Assembly: GCF_027186265.1 (NCBI RefSeq)
Contig: NZ_CP114176.1
Coordinates: forward strand, 1,550,001-1,614,000
Reading direction: 5' to 3'
Source of the DNA: Lentibacillus daqui
GTDB lineage: Bacteria; Bacillota; Bacilli; Bacillales; Amphibacillaceae
DNA: 64,000 bases
Shown here: piece after piece, positions 18,497 to 28,476 of the stretch
How positions within the stretch are numbered: position 1 is the stretch's first letter
Layout of the letters: each line of letters begins with the position of its first letter
The notes under the pieces: model-generated
Database searches by the model: none
What the model was told of the DNA's origin: nothing
What the model saw: the letters and a program-made list of their open reading frames with translations, nothing else
Translations under genes and position numbers: made by a program

Positions 18497-19609
18497 ATGA
18501 AAACAAATGAAAATACCAGAGTCGTTGTTGGCATGAGTGGCGGTGTTGATTCCTCGGTTGCGGCATTGCTTTTAAAAGAACAAGGTTATGATGTAGTAGG
18601 CATTTTTATGAAAAACTGGGATGACACGGATGACGCCGGTGTATGTACCGCAACTGAAGATTTTGATGATGTTGTCCGGGTGTGTAACCAAATTGGTATC
18701 CCTTATTATGCGGTTAACTTTGAAAAACAATATTGGGATAAAGTATTTACCTATTTTCTGGACGAGTATAAAGCAGGAAGAACGCCAAACCCGGATGTTA
18801 TGTGTAATAAAGAAATCAAGTTCAAGGCATTTTTAGATCATGCCTTATCCCTTGGTGCCGATTATGTAGCGACAGGACATTATGCACGAATCCGTTTTAT
18901 AGATGGCCACTATCAAATGCTGCGAGGAGTGGATGATAATAAAGATCAGACATATTTCCTCAATCAATTGACAGAGGATGTACTCAGCAAAGTTATGTTT
19001 CCGCTGGGTCATTTACCAAAAAGTGAAGTACGCGAAATTGCCAAGCAACATAATCTGGCAACTGCAACGAAAAAAGATAGTACAGGCATCTGTTTTATTG
19101 GAGAACGGAATTTCAAAGAATTCTTGAGTGAATATCTACCAGCTCAGCCTGGGGAAATGCGTACGTTGGCGGGCGCAGTGAAAGGTAAGCATGATGGTCT
19201 GATGTATTATACAATCGGGCAGCGCCAAGGTCTTGGAATTGGCGGTGCTGGAGATCCGTGGTTTGTTGTGGGAAAAAATCTTAAAGATAATGTGCTTTAT
19301 GTTGAGCAAGGTTTTGCCAATGATGCATTATATTCTGATAGTCTCATTGCTTCAGATATGAATTGGATTGGCAGTGTTGATTTGTCCGAACCATTAACAT
19401 GCTCAGCCAAATTCCGTTATCGTCAGCAGGACAGTGGTGTAACCGTACACCCATTGGCGAACGGGAAAGTACAAGTGATCTTCGACGAACCAGAACGTGC
19501 AATTACTCCAGGCCAATCCGTTGTATTTTACGATGGTGAAGTCTGCCTCGGCGGCGGTACGATCGATGAAATTATCAAGGACGAGCAGTATCTTGATTAT
19601 GTAGGCTAA
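18497..19609 (+). CDS. mnmA: tRNA-specific 2-thiouridylase MnmA
   Basis: 370 residues. PP-loop GMSGGVDSS (about 13-21), first catalytic cysteine in NPDVMCN (about 105), second in DSTGICFIG (about 200), and the C-terminal beta-barrel with TIGQRQGLGIGG. It makes 2-thiouridine at wobble U34 of Lys, Glu and Gln tRNAs using sulfur relayed from the adjacent desulfurase. The RBS AAGGTGG precedes ATG 18497. TPR gene yrrB follows after 25 bases. Confidence 0.97.
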   Translation: MKTNENTRVVVGMSGGVDSSVAALLLKEQGYDVVGIFMKNWDDTDDAGVCTATEDFDDVVRVCNQIGIPYYAVNFEKQYWDKVFTYFLDEYKAGRTPNPDVMCNKEIKFKAFLDHALSLGADYVATGHYARIRFIDGHYQMLRGVDDNKDQTYFLNQLTEDVLSKVMFPLGHLPKSEVREIAKQHNLATATKKDSTGICFIGERNFKEFLSEYLPAQPGEMRTLAGAVKGKHDGLMYYTIGQRQGLGIGGAGDPWFVVGKNLKDNVLYVEQGFANDALYSDSLIASDMNWIGSVDLSEPLTCSAKFRYRQQDSGVTVHPLANGKVQVIFDEPERAITPGQSVVFYDGEVCLGGGTIDEIIKDEQYLDYVG

Positions 19610-19634
19610 ACCTATTCAACAGGGGTGAATAGAA

Positions 19635-20303
19635 ATGAATAAAAACCAGCAGGCAATTGTCGAAATGAGAGATGGAAACTATGAGACGGCGGCAAAACTA
19701 TTCAATGAATGGATCGAGGAACATCCCGAAGATCCGGTTGGCTACATTAATTTTGGGAATTTATTAATGCATATAAATGAACTGCCTCGTGCTAAAGCAT
19801 TTTTTGAAAAGGCGATCGCTCTCGATGAAGATGCGGCTACAGCATATTACGGACTGGGAAACCTATTTTTCGAACAATCTGTATATGCCAGGGCGCAGGA
19901 GAATTTCCAAAAGGCAATAGAACTGGGACTGGAAGAAGCGGACGTTTATTATATGCTCGGCCTAACATTGCAAAAGGAAGAACAGTTTAGATTGGCGTTA
20001 CCCTATTTGCTTCGGGCTACCGAGCTGGATCAAAATGATGATGAATTGTTGTTTCAATATGGCCTTGCTTTGGCGCAAAGCGATTATGTGACCGAGGCTG
20101 AGCCTGTGTTCAGAAAAGTCCTGGATCGTAATGCACAGCATAGCGATGCCCATTATAATCTTGGTGTGATTGATTTGTATCATGACAAACCAAAAAGTGC
20201 ACGACAACATTTTGAAGAAGCGTTACAGTACCAGCCTGACCATGTTTTGGCTGCAAACGGAAAGAAAAAAGTCGATGAGCTGATCGGTCATGACCACAAG
20301 TAA
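19635..20303 (+). CDS. yrrB: Tetratricopeptide repeat protein YrrB
   Basis: 222 residues made almost wholly of about six TPR units (repeating pattern A..Y..LG..., ending in DPVGYINFGNLL, AATAYYGLGNLF, ADVYYMLGLTL, HSDAHYNLGVID). No signal peptide, so it is a cytosolic scaffold. It matches B. subtilis YrrB in place and design (between trmU and recD2). The partner is unknown; a role linked to tRNA thiolation has been supposed from location only. Confidence 0.88.
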   Translation: MNKNQQAIVEMRDGNYETAAKLFNEWIEEHPEDPVGYINFGNLLMHINELPRAKAFFEKAIALDEDAATAYYGLGNLFFEQSVYARAQENFQKAIELGLEEADVYYMLGLTLQKEEQFRLALPYLLRATELDQNDDELLFQYGLALAQSDYVTEAEPVFRKVLDRNAQHSDAHYNLGVIDLYHDKPKSARQHFEEALQYQPDHVLAANGKKKVDELIGHDHK

Positions 20304-20318
20304 GATGGCGGGGTAGTT

Positions 20319-22691
20319 GTGATGACGAACGAAACCAATGCCGAAATGAATAGAAATGAAGGAGGGTATATAACAGGGGAACTGTTGTATACCATTTTCC
20401 ATAATGAGGCGGAGCATTTTTCGATTGCCAAAATAAAAATAAAAAGCACCAATGAGGATTATAGCAAAAAGGATATTGTGGCCAAAGGATATTTTTCCAA
20501 TTTAATAACAGGGAAAAATTACTGCTTTTACGGGAAATTCGAACGCCATTCCAAATTTGGACTGCAATATAAAGTCCATTCCTATCAAACCATCATACCT
20601 GACACAAAGGATGGTTTAATTGCCTATTTATCCAGTAACTTATTTCATGGCATTGGAAAGAAGACAGCTGCTAAAATCATCGATCACTTAGGTGAAACCG
20701 CGATTTCCACTATTTTAAATAACCCATCGGTATTGGATGCAATTCCGGGACTCAAAAAAGAAAATAAAGAATCACTTGTAAAAAACTTACAAGAAAATGA
20801 GGGATTTGAACATGTAGCGGTTCATTTGGCGAAATATGGTATTGGCTTAAAAATGGCGCAAACGATCTACCAGGTTTATCAAGAAGCGACCATAGATCAG
20901 CTGCAGAAGGATCCTTACCAATATGTCTTTGATGTGGAAGGGTTTGGCTTTCAAAAAGCAGATGAAATCGCCAGACAAAATGGTATCCCCTTAACACATC
21001 CAAATCGAATTGGTGCTGCGTGCATTTACATCTTGCAAAAAAGCGTGCCGGATGGACATGTATATTTACCACTAATGGAGTGTATCAGACGGGTGATGCA
21101 ACTACTTCATCATCCTGGTTCCCCATTAATGGAAGATGACGTCAAGGATCGTTTGCAGGAATTGAATAAGGAAAAGCGGCTGATTTTAAACCAGGGAAAT
21201 GTTTATTTGCCCTCGTTATACTATGCGGAGGACGGTCTTGCTTCCCATTTAAAGCGACTTATTGACAAACCTGTTGAGCATCAAACACCACTAGCCGAAT
21301 TAATGAAAATTACTGGTGAAATTGAAGATCAGGAAATATTAAGTTACGGAAAGGAACAGTTTGAAGCGATTCACCAGGCACTTGATTCAAAGATCATGAT
21401 CCTTACCGGGGGGCCTGGTACGGGGAAAACAACGGTTGTCAAAGGCATTCTAAAGGCATACGCTACTATCGAGGATCTATCACTTCAACCTAAAGACTAT
21501 GATAAGCCATCGAATTTTCCATTTATTTTAACAGCACCAACAGGTCGGGCAGCCAAACGGTTAAATGAATCGACTGGACTTCCGGCAACGACGATTCATC
21601 GTTTGCTTGGCTGGGATGGTGATCGTACGTTCGAAAAAGATCAGAAGGAACCATTGAACGGGAAATTTATTATTATTGATGAATTTTCCATGGTGGACAT
21701 TTGGCTGGCCAATAATCTGTTTAAAGCTATTCCAGATGATATGCAAGTCCTATTGGTAGGTGATGAAGATCAGCTGCCATCTGTTGGTCCTGGACAGGTG
21801 TTAAGTGATTTGCTCGGCAGTTCTCTGATTCCGTTCGTCCGGTTAAATGAGGTCTACCGGCAGAAGGAAGGTTCGAAAATTATTCAGCTGGCACACCAAA
21901 TCAAAGATGATATGTGTACGGAATCATCATTAGAGCAGGCGAAAGATTTTAGTTTTATTTCCTGCTTTGAATCACAGGTCATTACTTGTATTGAAACGAT
22001 CTATCAAAAAGCACTGGATAAAGGCATTGATTTGCGGGATATCCAGGTTCTTGCTCCGATGTATCGAACGCAAGCCGGGATTACGATGATCAATCAGCAC
22101 TTGCAGCAGTTGATCAATCCGCAAACAGAGCAGAAACGGGAAGTGAGAACACAGGATGCGGTTTTTCGGGTTGGCGATAAAGTGATTCAGCTGGTCAATC
22201 AACCGGAGGATCGGGTATTTAATGGAGATATTGGCGAAGTCGTGGCGATATTTAAAGAGGATGAAAATGAAGAACAGGTGGAACAGTTGATTATTGATTA
22301 TGATGGACATGAGGTTGCTTATGAGCCTAATGAGTATGTGAACATCATGCACGCTTACTGTATTTCCATTCATAAATCGCAAGGAAGTGAGTTTCCTATC
22401 GTTATTATGCCTGTCGTATCCGGATACAGTCGGATGCTTCGAAAAAACCTGCTATATACGGCGATTACCAGGAGTAAACGGTCATTGATTATTTGCGGGG
22501 AGATGGGTGCATTTCTTCGCGGGGTACGAACAACAGACACCAACATCAGGTATACCTCACTTCGGGAACAATTGCAGGAGCGGCTGATAAAACCAATGGC
22601 AGAAACGGACAATGGGGAGGAAGAGCCTACTCCCCCAGTGGATGAAATGGATAGCGGAGAGGAAGAGCTTACTCCCTACGATTTTATGTAA
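20319..22691 (+). CDS. recD2: RecD-like DNA helicase (RecD2/YrrC)
   Basis: About 790 residues. The N-terminal OB/HhH region (about 60-200, with FHGIGKKTAAKIIDHLG) that defines RecD2 rather than RecBCD-associated RecD is followed by superfamily 1B helicase motifs: GGPGTGKTT (Walker A, about 365), FIIIDEFSMVD (motif II), LLVGDEDQLPSVGPG (motif III) and SIHKSQGSEFP, with YTAITRSK at the C-terminus. It is a 5'-3' helicase involved in fork stability and mismatch repair. The start is GTG 20319 or ATG 20322. The acidic tail EEEPTPPVDEMDSGEEELTP contains an imperfect internal duplication. Confidence 0.93.
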   Translation: MMTNETNAEMNRNEGGYITGELLYTIFHNEAEHFSIAKIKIKSTNEDYSKKDIVAKGYFSNLITGKNYCFYGKFERHSKFGLQYKVHSYQTIIPDTKDGLIAYLSSNLFHGIGKKTAAKIIDHLGETAISTILNNPSVLDAIPGLKKENKESLVKNLQENEGFEHVAVHLAKYGIGLKMAQTIYQVYQEATIDQLQKDPYQYVFDVEGFGFQKADEIARQNGIPLTHPNRIGAACIYILQKSVPDGHVYLPLMECIRRVMQLLHHPGSPLMEDDVKDRLQELNKEKRLILNQGNVYLPSLYYAEDGLASHLKRLIDKPVEHQTPLAELMKITGEIEDQEILSYGKEQFEAIHQALDSKIMILTGGPGTGKTTVVKGILKAYATIEDLSLQPKDYDKPSNFPFILTAPTGRAAKRLNESTGLPATTIHRLLGWDGDRTFEKDQKEPLNGKFIIIDEFSMVDIWLANNLFKAIPDDMQVLLVGDEDQLPSVGPGQVLSDLLGSSLIPFVRLNEVYRQKEGSKIIQLAHQIKDDMCTESSLEQAKDFSFISCFESQVITCIETIYQKALDKGIDLRDIQVLAPMYRTQAGITMINQHLQQLINPQTEQKREVRTQDAVFRVGDKVIQLVNQPEDRVFNGDIGEVVAIFKEDENEEQVEQLIIDYDGHEVAYEPNEYVNIMHAYCISIHKSQGSEFPIVIMPVVSGYSRMLRKNLLYTAITRSKRSLIICGEMGAFLRGVRTTDTNIRYTSLREQLQERLIKPMAETDNGEEEPTPPVDEMDSGEEELTPYDFM

Positions 22692-22813
22692 CGAAAAAGG
22701 TATATTTTTTCCAATTCGGGGTTACGCTACATTAATAATCTATATTATGAGCGTAGTGTACACTTTCATGTGCTGGTACTGGTACTTATGCTCGTTCACA
22801 AAGGAGTATCAGG

Positions 22814-23008
22814 ATGTTGCAGTGTCCGAATTGCAAAGGAAAAGATATTGGGAAAATCGGTTCACAGCAGTATTATTGCTGGAATTGTTTTATTGAGCTA
22901 TCCATTACTAGTGATAACGAACTTACAGTACACCAGATTGAAGCAGATGGTTCGCTGAGTTCTTTAAATGATCTATTTACGGAAGAGGAAAGGAAAGTAC
23001 AGTGGTAG
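22814..23008 (+). CDS. Small zinc-ribbon protein
   Basis: 64 residues starting at ATG 22814 after AAGGAGTATCAGG. Two Cys pairs, CPNC (4-7) and CWNC (about 22-25), can bind one zinc ion, followed by an acidic tail. It lies between recD2 and the yrrI-like permease, in a spot where Bacillus genomes carry small unassigned genes. No function can be assigned. Confidence 0.6.
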   Translation: MLQCPNCKGKDIGKIGSQQYYCWNCFIELSITSDNELTVHQIEADGSLSSLNDLFTEEERKVQW

Positions 23009-23053
23009 CGCTAATTTTTGTTTCGTGCAGCATACGGAGAAGGGGCGCAACCC

Positions 23054-24130
23054 ATGTTTAAGCAGAAAACACCACTTCCATTCCTCTACTGGGTCATTAC
23101 CGGTATTTTTGTCTTATTATTTATCTATTTACTTGTTAAACTTTTTCCCATTTACCGTGTTATCCTTGCTTTTCTATGGCATTTGTTTGCACCATTTATT
23201 ATCGCCGGCTTGATCGCGTATCTTCTTTATCCAATTGTCAAAAAAATCAATAGCTACCATATTCCCAAAGGTCTTGCTATTCTTTTGATTTATTTGGTGT
23301 TTTTCGGTAGTTCCGGTTATGCCATTTACCGCATATATCCGGCCATGATTCACCAACTGAGTGATTTACAGGCGCAATTACCACAACTAATCCAGATGTA
23401 TCAAGACTTGGTTTATCAACTTTATGAATATACATCCTTTTTGCCGGAAGTGGTTCATGACAAGATGGATCACTTAATCGCCGGAATGGAAACAAGGGTT
23501 GAAAATCTGGTCGGTAAAGCGGTTAACGGATTCACCAAGGTTTTTGACATGATTGTTTTCCTTACGGTGATTCCCGTTTTGGTGTTTTACTTCCTAAAAG
23601 ATTTTACAAGAATAAAGGACTATATCAAAAAATGGATACCGGTAAAATATCATCGTGATGGCAGTGATCTATGTGCAAAGATTGACAAAAGTCTTGGTGA
23701 CTATATTCGCGGGCAACTAATTGTTTGTTTTTTTGTTTTTCTGGCAACGTACATTGCTTTTCAGCTACTCCATATTAAATATGCATTGCTGCTTGCCATT
23801 ATTATGGGTTTGACAAATATTATTCCGTATTTTGGTCCGATAATTGGTGCTGTTCCAGCGGTGGCTATTACCTTAACCGTGTCGGCAAAATTAATCATTT
23901 TTGTGTTAATCGCGGTCTTTGTCATACAATTAATTGAAAGTAATTTACTATCACCGTACATCGTTGGAAAGAGTATTGCCATTCACCCGATTGCCATTAT
24001 TTTTGCCCTGTTATTAGGTGGGGAACTCGGAGGCGTTATCGGCATGATTGTGGCAGTACCGGTTTTAACGATACTTAAAGTCGTTGTATCCCATGTGATG
24101 GCAATCAGAATGATGAAACAGCAACGTTGA
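23054..24130 (+). CDS. yrrI: AI-2E family membrane transporter YrrI
   Basis: 358 residues with about seven or eight membrane helices: two in residues 12-60, one near 75, a long periplasmic-type loop (about 95-155), then helices near 165, 215-240, 245-300 and 305-345. This is the PF01594 (AI-2E transporter/UPF0118) layout with the conserved GLTNIIPYFGPIIGAVPA segment. Substrates of this family vary (autoinducer, Na+/Li+, or unknown). ATG 23054 is chosen over the longer frame. It lies just upstream of the alaS T-box, as in B. subtilis. Confidence 0.85.
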   Translation: MFKQKTPLPFLYWVITGIFVLLFIYLLVKLFPIYRVILAFLWHLFAPFIIAGLIAYLLYPIVKKINSYHIPKGLAILLIYLVFFGSSGYAIYRIYPAMIHQLSDLQAQLPQLIQMYQDLVYQLYEYTSFLPEVVHDKMDHLIAGMETRVENLVGKAVNGFTKVFDMIVFLTVIPVLVFYFLKDFTRIKDYIKKWIPVKYHRDGSDLCAKIDKSLGDYIRGQLIVCFFVFLATYIAFQLLHIKYALLLAIIMGLTNIIPYFGPIIGAVPAVAITLTVSAKLIIFVLIAVFVIQLIESNLLSPYIVGKSIAIHPIAIIFALLLGGELGGVIGMIVAVPVLTILKVVVSHVMAIRMMKQQR

Positions 24131-24164
24131 CATTTCATTGATTATTTTTTATAATATCGCTAAA

Positions 24165-24406
24165 TAAGCTAACACGTTTGAAAGTTCCAAGTACATGATA
24201 ACCTTGTCTACAAGAGATGGATGCCAGTTGCTGAAAGGAATCCTTAGAACAAGCGTCATGGAAGCTAAACTGGAGTGCGGAAAAAACTCCGCCGGTACCC
24301 ACACCGTTATCGTGCAAAGTGATAAATGATCAAATTATTTTCATTTATAAATAGGGTGGTACCGCGAACATCTCGTCCCTGCATTATGCAGAGAGGAGAT
24401 TTTTTA
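24165..24406 (+). promoter_or_regulatory. T-box leader, alanine specific (alaS)
   Basis: The T-box AGGGTGGTACCGCG is at 24353-24366, followed by the terminator TCTCGTCCCTGC / GCAGAGAGGAGA and TTTTTT (24371-24406). In stem I, GAAGCTAAAC places GCT (24264-24266, Ala) as the specifier. Upstream elements AAGAGATGG, GCTGAAAGG and ACAAGCGTCATGG fit stem I. It would read uncharged tRNA-Ala and allow alaS transcription on alanine limitation. Confidence 0.9.
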
Positions 24407-24435
24407 ATGGGGAAAGAAAATATGGAGGCAGTAAT

Positions 24436-27072
24436 ATGAAACAGTTAACATCAGCACAAGTACGTCAAATGTTTTTGGATTTCTTTAAAGAAAAAGGTCA
24501 TCGGGTAGAGCCAAGTGCCTCCCTGGTACCGAAGAATGATCCAACACTACTTTGGATCAACAGTGGAGTTGCCACATTAAAAAAGTATTTTGATGGTAGT
24601 GTCATTCCGGATAATCCGAGAATTGTCAATGTACAAAAGGCAATCAGGACAAATGATATTGAAAATGTTGGTTTTACAGCAAGGCACCATACTTTTTTTG
24701 AAATGTTGGGTAACTTTTCGATAGGTGATTATTTTAAAAAAGAAGCCATTTTATGGGCGTGGGAATTTCTGACCGATGAAAAATGGATTGGCTTTGACCC
24801 GGAATTGTTATCAGTTACGGTCCATCCGGAAGATGATGAAGCGTATGATATTTGGTTGCACGAGATAAAACTGCCAAAGGAACGGATCATCCGACTGGAA
24901 GAAAACTTCTGGGATATTGGTGAAGGACCAAGCGGACCGAATACAGAAATTTTCTATGACCGTGGTGATAAATACGGAAATGATCCAACCGATCCGGAAT
25001 TATATCCTGGAGGTGAAAACGAACGTTATTTGGAAATTTGGAATTTGGTATTTTCCCAGTTTAACCATAACCCGGACGATACGTACACTCCTTTACCCAA
25101 AAAAAATATTGATACCGGTATGGGGCTTGAACGAATTGTTTCCGTCATTCAGAATGCACCAACCAATTTCGAAACGGATCTATTTATGCCGATCATCAAC
25201 AAGATTGAAGAAATTGCTGCAGTTCGGTATGGAACGGATCATGTAACAGATACGGCCTATAAGGTGATTGCTGATCATATTCGTACAGTTGCATTTGCGA
25301 TTGGTGACAATGCGTTGCCGTCCAATGAAGGAAGAGGTTATGTGTTACGCCGTTTATTGCGCCGGGCTGTACGATTTGCCAAACAACTGGGGATTGAAAA
25401 ACCATTTATGTACAAGCTGGTGGCAACAGTCGGGGAGATAATGAACGCCTTTTATCCAGAGGTTTTAAAACAAAAAGATTATATTGAGACGGTTATTAAA
25501 ACAGAAGAGGAACGCTTTCATGAGACTTTAAATGAAGGTCTGGGAATTCTTCATTCGATTTTAAAAAAGGAAAAGGAAAATGGCAGTCAGGTATTCCCTG
25601 GCAAGGAAGTTTTTCGTTTATATGATACCTATGGATTTCCCAAAGAATTAACTGAAGAATATGTGCAAGAGGAAGGGTTCACTATTGATGAGGCTGGTTT
25701 TGCAGAAGAAATGAAACAACAGCGTGAACGGGCCCGAAACGCACAACAAAAAGTGGATTCGATGCATGTGCAAGATGAGCTACTGGGAAAAGTTGATGTG
25801 GTGAGTGAATTTGTTGGCTATGACCGGTTAGAAACAGATACAACCATTGAACAGATCATATACGGCAAGGAACTAACGGACGTTGCCAAATCTGGGGATG
25901 AGGTGGTTGTATTTCTTAGAGAGACGCCGTTTTATGCGGAAAGCGGAGGGCAAATTGCAGACAAGGGGTGGATATACACCGATCAAGTGTCTTTGTATGT
26001 TGAAAATGTACAAAAGTCGCCAAAAGGCCAACACCTTCATTATGTTAAGGTAAAGGATGGAGAAATAAAGATTGGGGACTGTGTGAAGGCTGCCGTTGAT
26101 ACAGAATTCCGCAACATGATTGTCAAAAACCATACGGCCACCCATTTGCTGCATCAGGCACTTAAAGATGTGTTGGGAGATCATGTTAACCAGGCCGGAT
26201 CATTAGTAACCCCGGAGCGATTGCGCTTTGACTTTTCCCACTTTAATGCGATTAGTCAGGATGAATTGCAGCAAATTGAACAAATCGTTAATGAAAAAAT
26301 CTGGGCATCGCTGCCGGTTGTCATTAATACCATGAAAATTGATGAGGCAAAAGAAATGGGTGCCATGGCATTGTTTGGCGAAAAATATGGTGATATTGTT
26401 CGTGTTGTTCAGGCAGGGGATTACAGCATCGAACTTTGTGGTGGCTGTCATGTGAAAAACACGGCTGAAATCGGTATATTTAAAATAGCCGCTGAAACAG
26501 GAATCGGTGCGGGAACCAGACGGATCGAAGCCGTGACAGGCAAACAGGCTTACACTTTCTTTAACCAAAAGTTGGCAATCATTGCTCACGTATCACAACT
26601 GTTAAAAACAACAGATAATCATATACCTGAGCGAATTGATGGATTGTTTAAAGAAATCAAAGCGCTACAGAAAGAAAATGAATCACTCAGTGCAAAATTA
26701 TCCAATTTGGAGGCATCCTCTATTCAGGATAAGGTAGAAGAGGTAAAAGGAATTCCGCTGCTGGCGCAAAAAGTAGACGTAAAGGACATGAATCAGTTAC
26801 GTAATATGGTTGATGAGTTAAAACAAAAACTGGGAACGGGTGTTATTTTACTTGCTTCTGAAAATAACCAAAAAGTCCAATTGGCAGCAGGTGTTTCCAA
26901 GGATCTTGTCCAAACGGGGATACACGCAGGAAATTTGATAAAACAGGCAGCCCAGGCATGTGGTGGTGGAGGTGGCGGTCGCCCTGATATGGCCCAGGCC
27001 GGGGGTAAAGACCCACAAAAAATAACGGAAGCATTACAGGCAGCAACAAACTATATAGCGGAAAATGTGTAA
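24436..27072 (+). CDS. alaS: Alanyl-tRNA synthetase
   Basis: 878 residues with the full bacterial layout: class II catalytic core (about 1-240; motif 1 region, RHHTFFEMLGNFSIGDYF, GLERI), the tRNA-recognition domain to about 450, the editing domain with zinc ligands HTATHLLH (about 567-574) and CGGCH (about 672-676), and a C-Ala domain containing the Gly-rich ACGGGGGGRPDMAQAGG. It charges tRNA-Ala and clears Ser/Gly mischarging. It is controlled by the T-box directly upstream. The RBS TATGGAGGC precedes ATG 24436. Confidence 0.98.
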   Translation: MKQLTSAQVRQMFLDFFKEKGHRVEPSASLVPKNDPTLLWINSGVATLKKYFDGSVIPDNPRIVNVQKAIRTNDIENVGFTARHHTFFEMLGNFSIGDYFKKEAILWAWEFLTDEKWIGFDPELLSVTVHPEDDEAYDIWLHEIKLPKERIIRLEENFWDIGEGPSGPNTEIFYDRGDKYGNDPTDPELYPGGENERYLEIWNLVFSQFNHNPDDTYTPLPKKNIDTGMGLERIVSVIQNAPTNFETDLFMPIINKIEEIAAVRYGTDHVTDTAYKVIADHIRTVAFAIGDNALPSNEGRGYVLRRLLRRAVRFAKQLGIEKPFMYKLVATVGEIMNAFYPEVLKQKDYIETVIKTEEERFHETLNEGLGILHSILKKEKENGSQVFPGKEVFRLYDTYGFPKELTEEYVQEEGFTIDEAGFAEEMKQQRERARNAQQKVDSMHVQDELLGKVDVVSEFVGYDRLETDTTIEQIIYGKELTDVAKSGDEVVVFLRETPFYAESGGQIADKGWIYTDQVSLYVENVQKSPKGQHLHYVKVKDGEIKIGDCVKAAVDTEFRNMIVKNHTATHLLHQALKDVLGDHVNQAGSLVTPERLRFDFSHFNAISQDELQQIEQIVNEKIWASLPVVINTMKIDEAKEMGAMALFGEKYGDIVRVVQAGDYSIELCGGCHVKNTAEIGIFKIAAETGIGAGTRRIEAVTGKQAYTFFNQKLAIIAHVSQLLKTTDNHIPERIDGLFKEIKALQKENESLSAKLSNLEASSIQDKVEEVKGIPLLAQKVDVKDMNQLRNMVDELKQKLGTGVILLASENNQKVQLAAGVSKDLVQTGIHAGNLIKQAAQACGGGGGGRPDMAQAGGKDPQKITEALQAATNYIAENV

Positions 27073-27195
27073 ATAGTTGTGATTATCTTGCCGAGCTTTC
27101 CGATGAATGGCGTTTCATATTGGAAAAAAGTATAATATTAGATCCAAACATGTTAGAATAATGACAGAAAGCAAATTATGGAACGAGGTGTCACG

Positions 27196-27462
27196 ATGAG
27201 CTCGATTGATAAGACGATGAAATTTAATTTTTCAGAGGAACCATTTGATCAGGATATTAAGGAAATTTTACTGACTGTTCATGGCGCACTAAAAGAAAAA
27301 GGATATAATCCAATCAATCAAATTGTAGGCTATTTATTGTCAGGTGACCCCGCGTACATTCCCAGGTATAATGATGCGCGAAATTTGATCCGGAAAGTCG
27401 AACGGGATGAGGTCATTGAAGAACTGGTAAAATTCTATTTGGAACACCAACAAGAGGCGTAA
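27196..27462 (+). CDS. yrzL: IreB family protein (YrzL)
   Basis: 88 residues from ATG 27196 (GAGGTG six bases upstream); the in-frame ATG 27178 is less likely and would exceed the family length. It has the UPF0297/IreB sequence (MKFNFSEEP, NPINQIVGYLLSGDPAYI, NARNLIRKVERDE-like block). In Enterococcus IreB is a phosphorylation target of the PASTA kinase IreK and sets cephalosporin resistance. It is always found with ruvX and yrzB, which follow here. Confidence 0.95.
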   Translation: MSSIDKTMKFNFSEEPFDQDIKEILLTVHGALKEKGYNPINQIVGYLLSGDPAYIPRYNDARNLIRKVERDEVIEELVKFYLEHQQEA

Positions 27463-27465
27463 TTA

Positions 27466-27882
27466 ATGAAGACAATGGGCTTGGATGTTGGATCGAAAAC
27501 GATTGGTGTGGCTGTAAGTGATGCATTAGGCTGGACAGCTCAAGGGCTGACAACGATTCACTGGGACGAACAGGACATTGGTTCAGCCGATGATGAGCTA
27601 GCCCAAATTGTCAGGGAACACGAGGTGGATAAAGCGGTTATCGGCTTGCCGAAAAACATGAATGGCACAATTGGAGAACGCGGGAAAGCTTCAGAATTGT
27701 ACGCCCGGCATGTTGAGTCAGTGCATCATATACCAGCCGTTCTCTGGGATGAGCGGTTAACAACCATCGCTGCTGAGCGCGTGTTACTTGAGGCGGACGT
27801 CAGTCGCAAGAAACGAAAGAAGGTCATTGACAAAATGGCTGCAGTGATGATTTTGCAAGGGTATCTAGATCAAAACAAATAA
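27466..27882 (+). CDS. yrrK: Putative pre-16S rRNA nuclease YqgF/RuvX (YrrK)
   Basis: 138 residues, RNase H-like fold: GLDVGSKTIGVAVSD at the N-terminus (catalytic Asp), GLPKNMNGTIGERG (about 64-77), and WDERLTT near 97, with a last Asp in IDKMAAV. The family matures the 16S rRNA 5' end in E. coli and was once called a Holliday junction resolvase. It begins three bases after yrzL. A family 1 repeat separates it from yrzB. Confidence 0.95.
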   Translation: MKTMGLDVGSKTIGVAVSDALGWTAQGLTTIHWDEQDIGSADDELAQIVREHEVDKAVIGLPKNMNGTIGERGKASELYARHVESVHHIPAVLWDERLTTIAAERVLLEADVSRKKRKKVIDKMAAVMILQGYLDQNK

Positions 27883-27886
27883 CGAC

Positions 27887-28009
27887 GTGTTCAAAAAGAA
27901 GATAAAAAGAATCAAGGTCGGTGGAGGTCTTCGGCGTCCTGTTGCAATGGACACTAGCACATCCCATGCGTCGAAATTCAGTACGTTTTTTACCGGGCTT
28001 TTTGAACAC
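27887..28009. repeat. Intergenic repeat family 1, 123-bp copy
   Basis: The ends GTGTTCAAAAAG (27887-27898) and CTTTTTGAACAC (27998-28009) are a perfect 12-bp inverted repeat. The interior is diverged but keeps GATAAAAAGAATCAAGG and the TTTTTTACCGGGC arm. It lies inside the otherwise tight yrrK-yrzB pair, 20 bases before the yrzB start. Confidence 0.85.
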
Positions 28010-28029
28010 CCACTATAAGGAGTGTGGAC

Positions 28030-28317
28030 ATGGCATTAGAAGAAAAAGAACGAATTATTATTCCAGATGAAAATGGTGAAGAGCATCTTTTTGAGGTATT
28101 GTTTACCTTTGATGTTGATCAAACGAATCAGTCATACATTGCTGTTGTACCAGCCGAGCAAAAAGACGATGATGAAGTAGAAGTTTATGCGTTCCGCTAC
28201 GAAGAGAAGGACAGTGATGATAATGATCTACAATTATTCCCGATTGATTCGGATGAAGAATGGGATATGGTTGAAGAAATGCTGAATACATTGGCAGACG
28301 AGGAAGATGAGCAGTAA
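28030..28317 (+). CDS. yrzB: DUF1292 protein YrzB
   Basis: 95 residues, strongly acidic (the C-terminus ends EEDEQ). It carries the DUF1292 pattern ERIIIPDENGEEHLFEVLFTFD. ATG 28030 has AAGGAG upstream. It is the third member of the conserved yrzL-yrrK-yrzB set. The function is unknown. A weak hairpin (GCTG...CAGC then TTTATTTAT) follows at about 28326-28358. Confidence 0.9.
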   Translation: MALEEKERIIIPDENGEEHLFEVLFTFDVDQTNQSYIAVVPAEQKDDDEVEVYAFRYEEKDSDDNDLQLFPIDSDEEWDMVEEMLNTLADEEDEQ

Positions 28318-28476
28318 TGAAAAAGTGCTGGTGTCAAAACATGGCATCAGCTTTATTTATAAAAACCCCCCATAAAAAGCAGGGATTCGCGCTGATAAAG
28401 GCGAATTTTAGCGAATCGTGGCATATTCATTCTTTTTTTAGTATAATATACCGGATGGGAAAAAGGGGGATCCTTC

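Noticed and set aside
22600..22690. Possible tandem repeat at the recD2 3' end as a mobile or regulatory repeat
   Set aside because: It is a short imperfect duplication coding for the acidic tail (EEEPTPP/EEELTP); no sign of anything beyond a protein tail.
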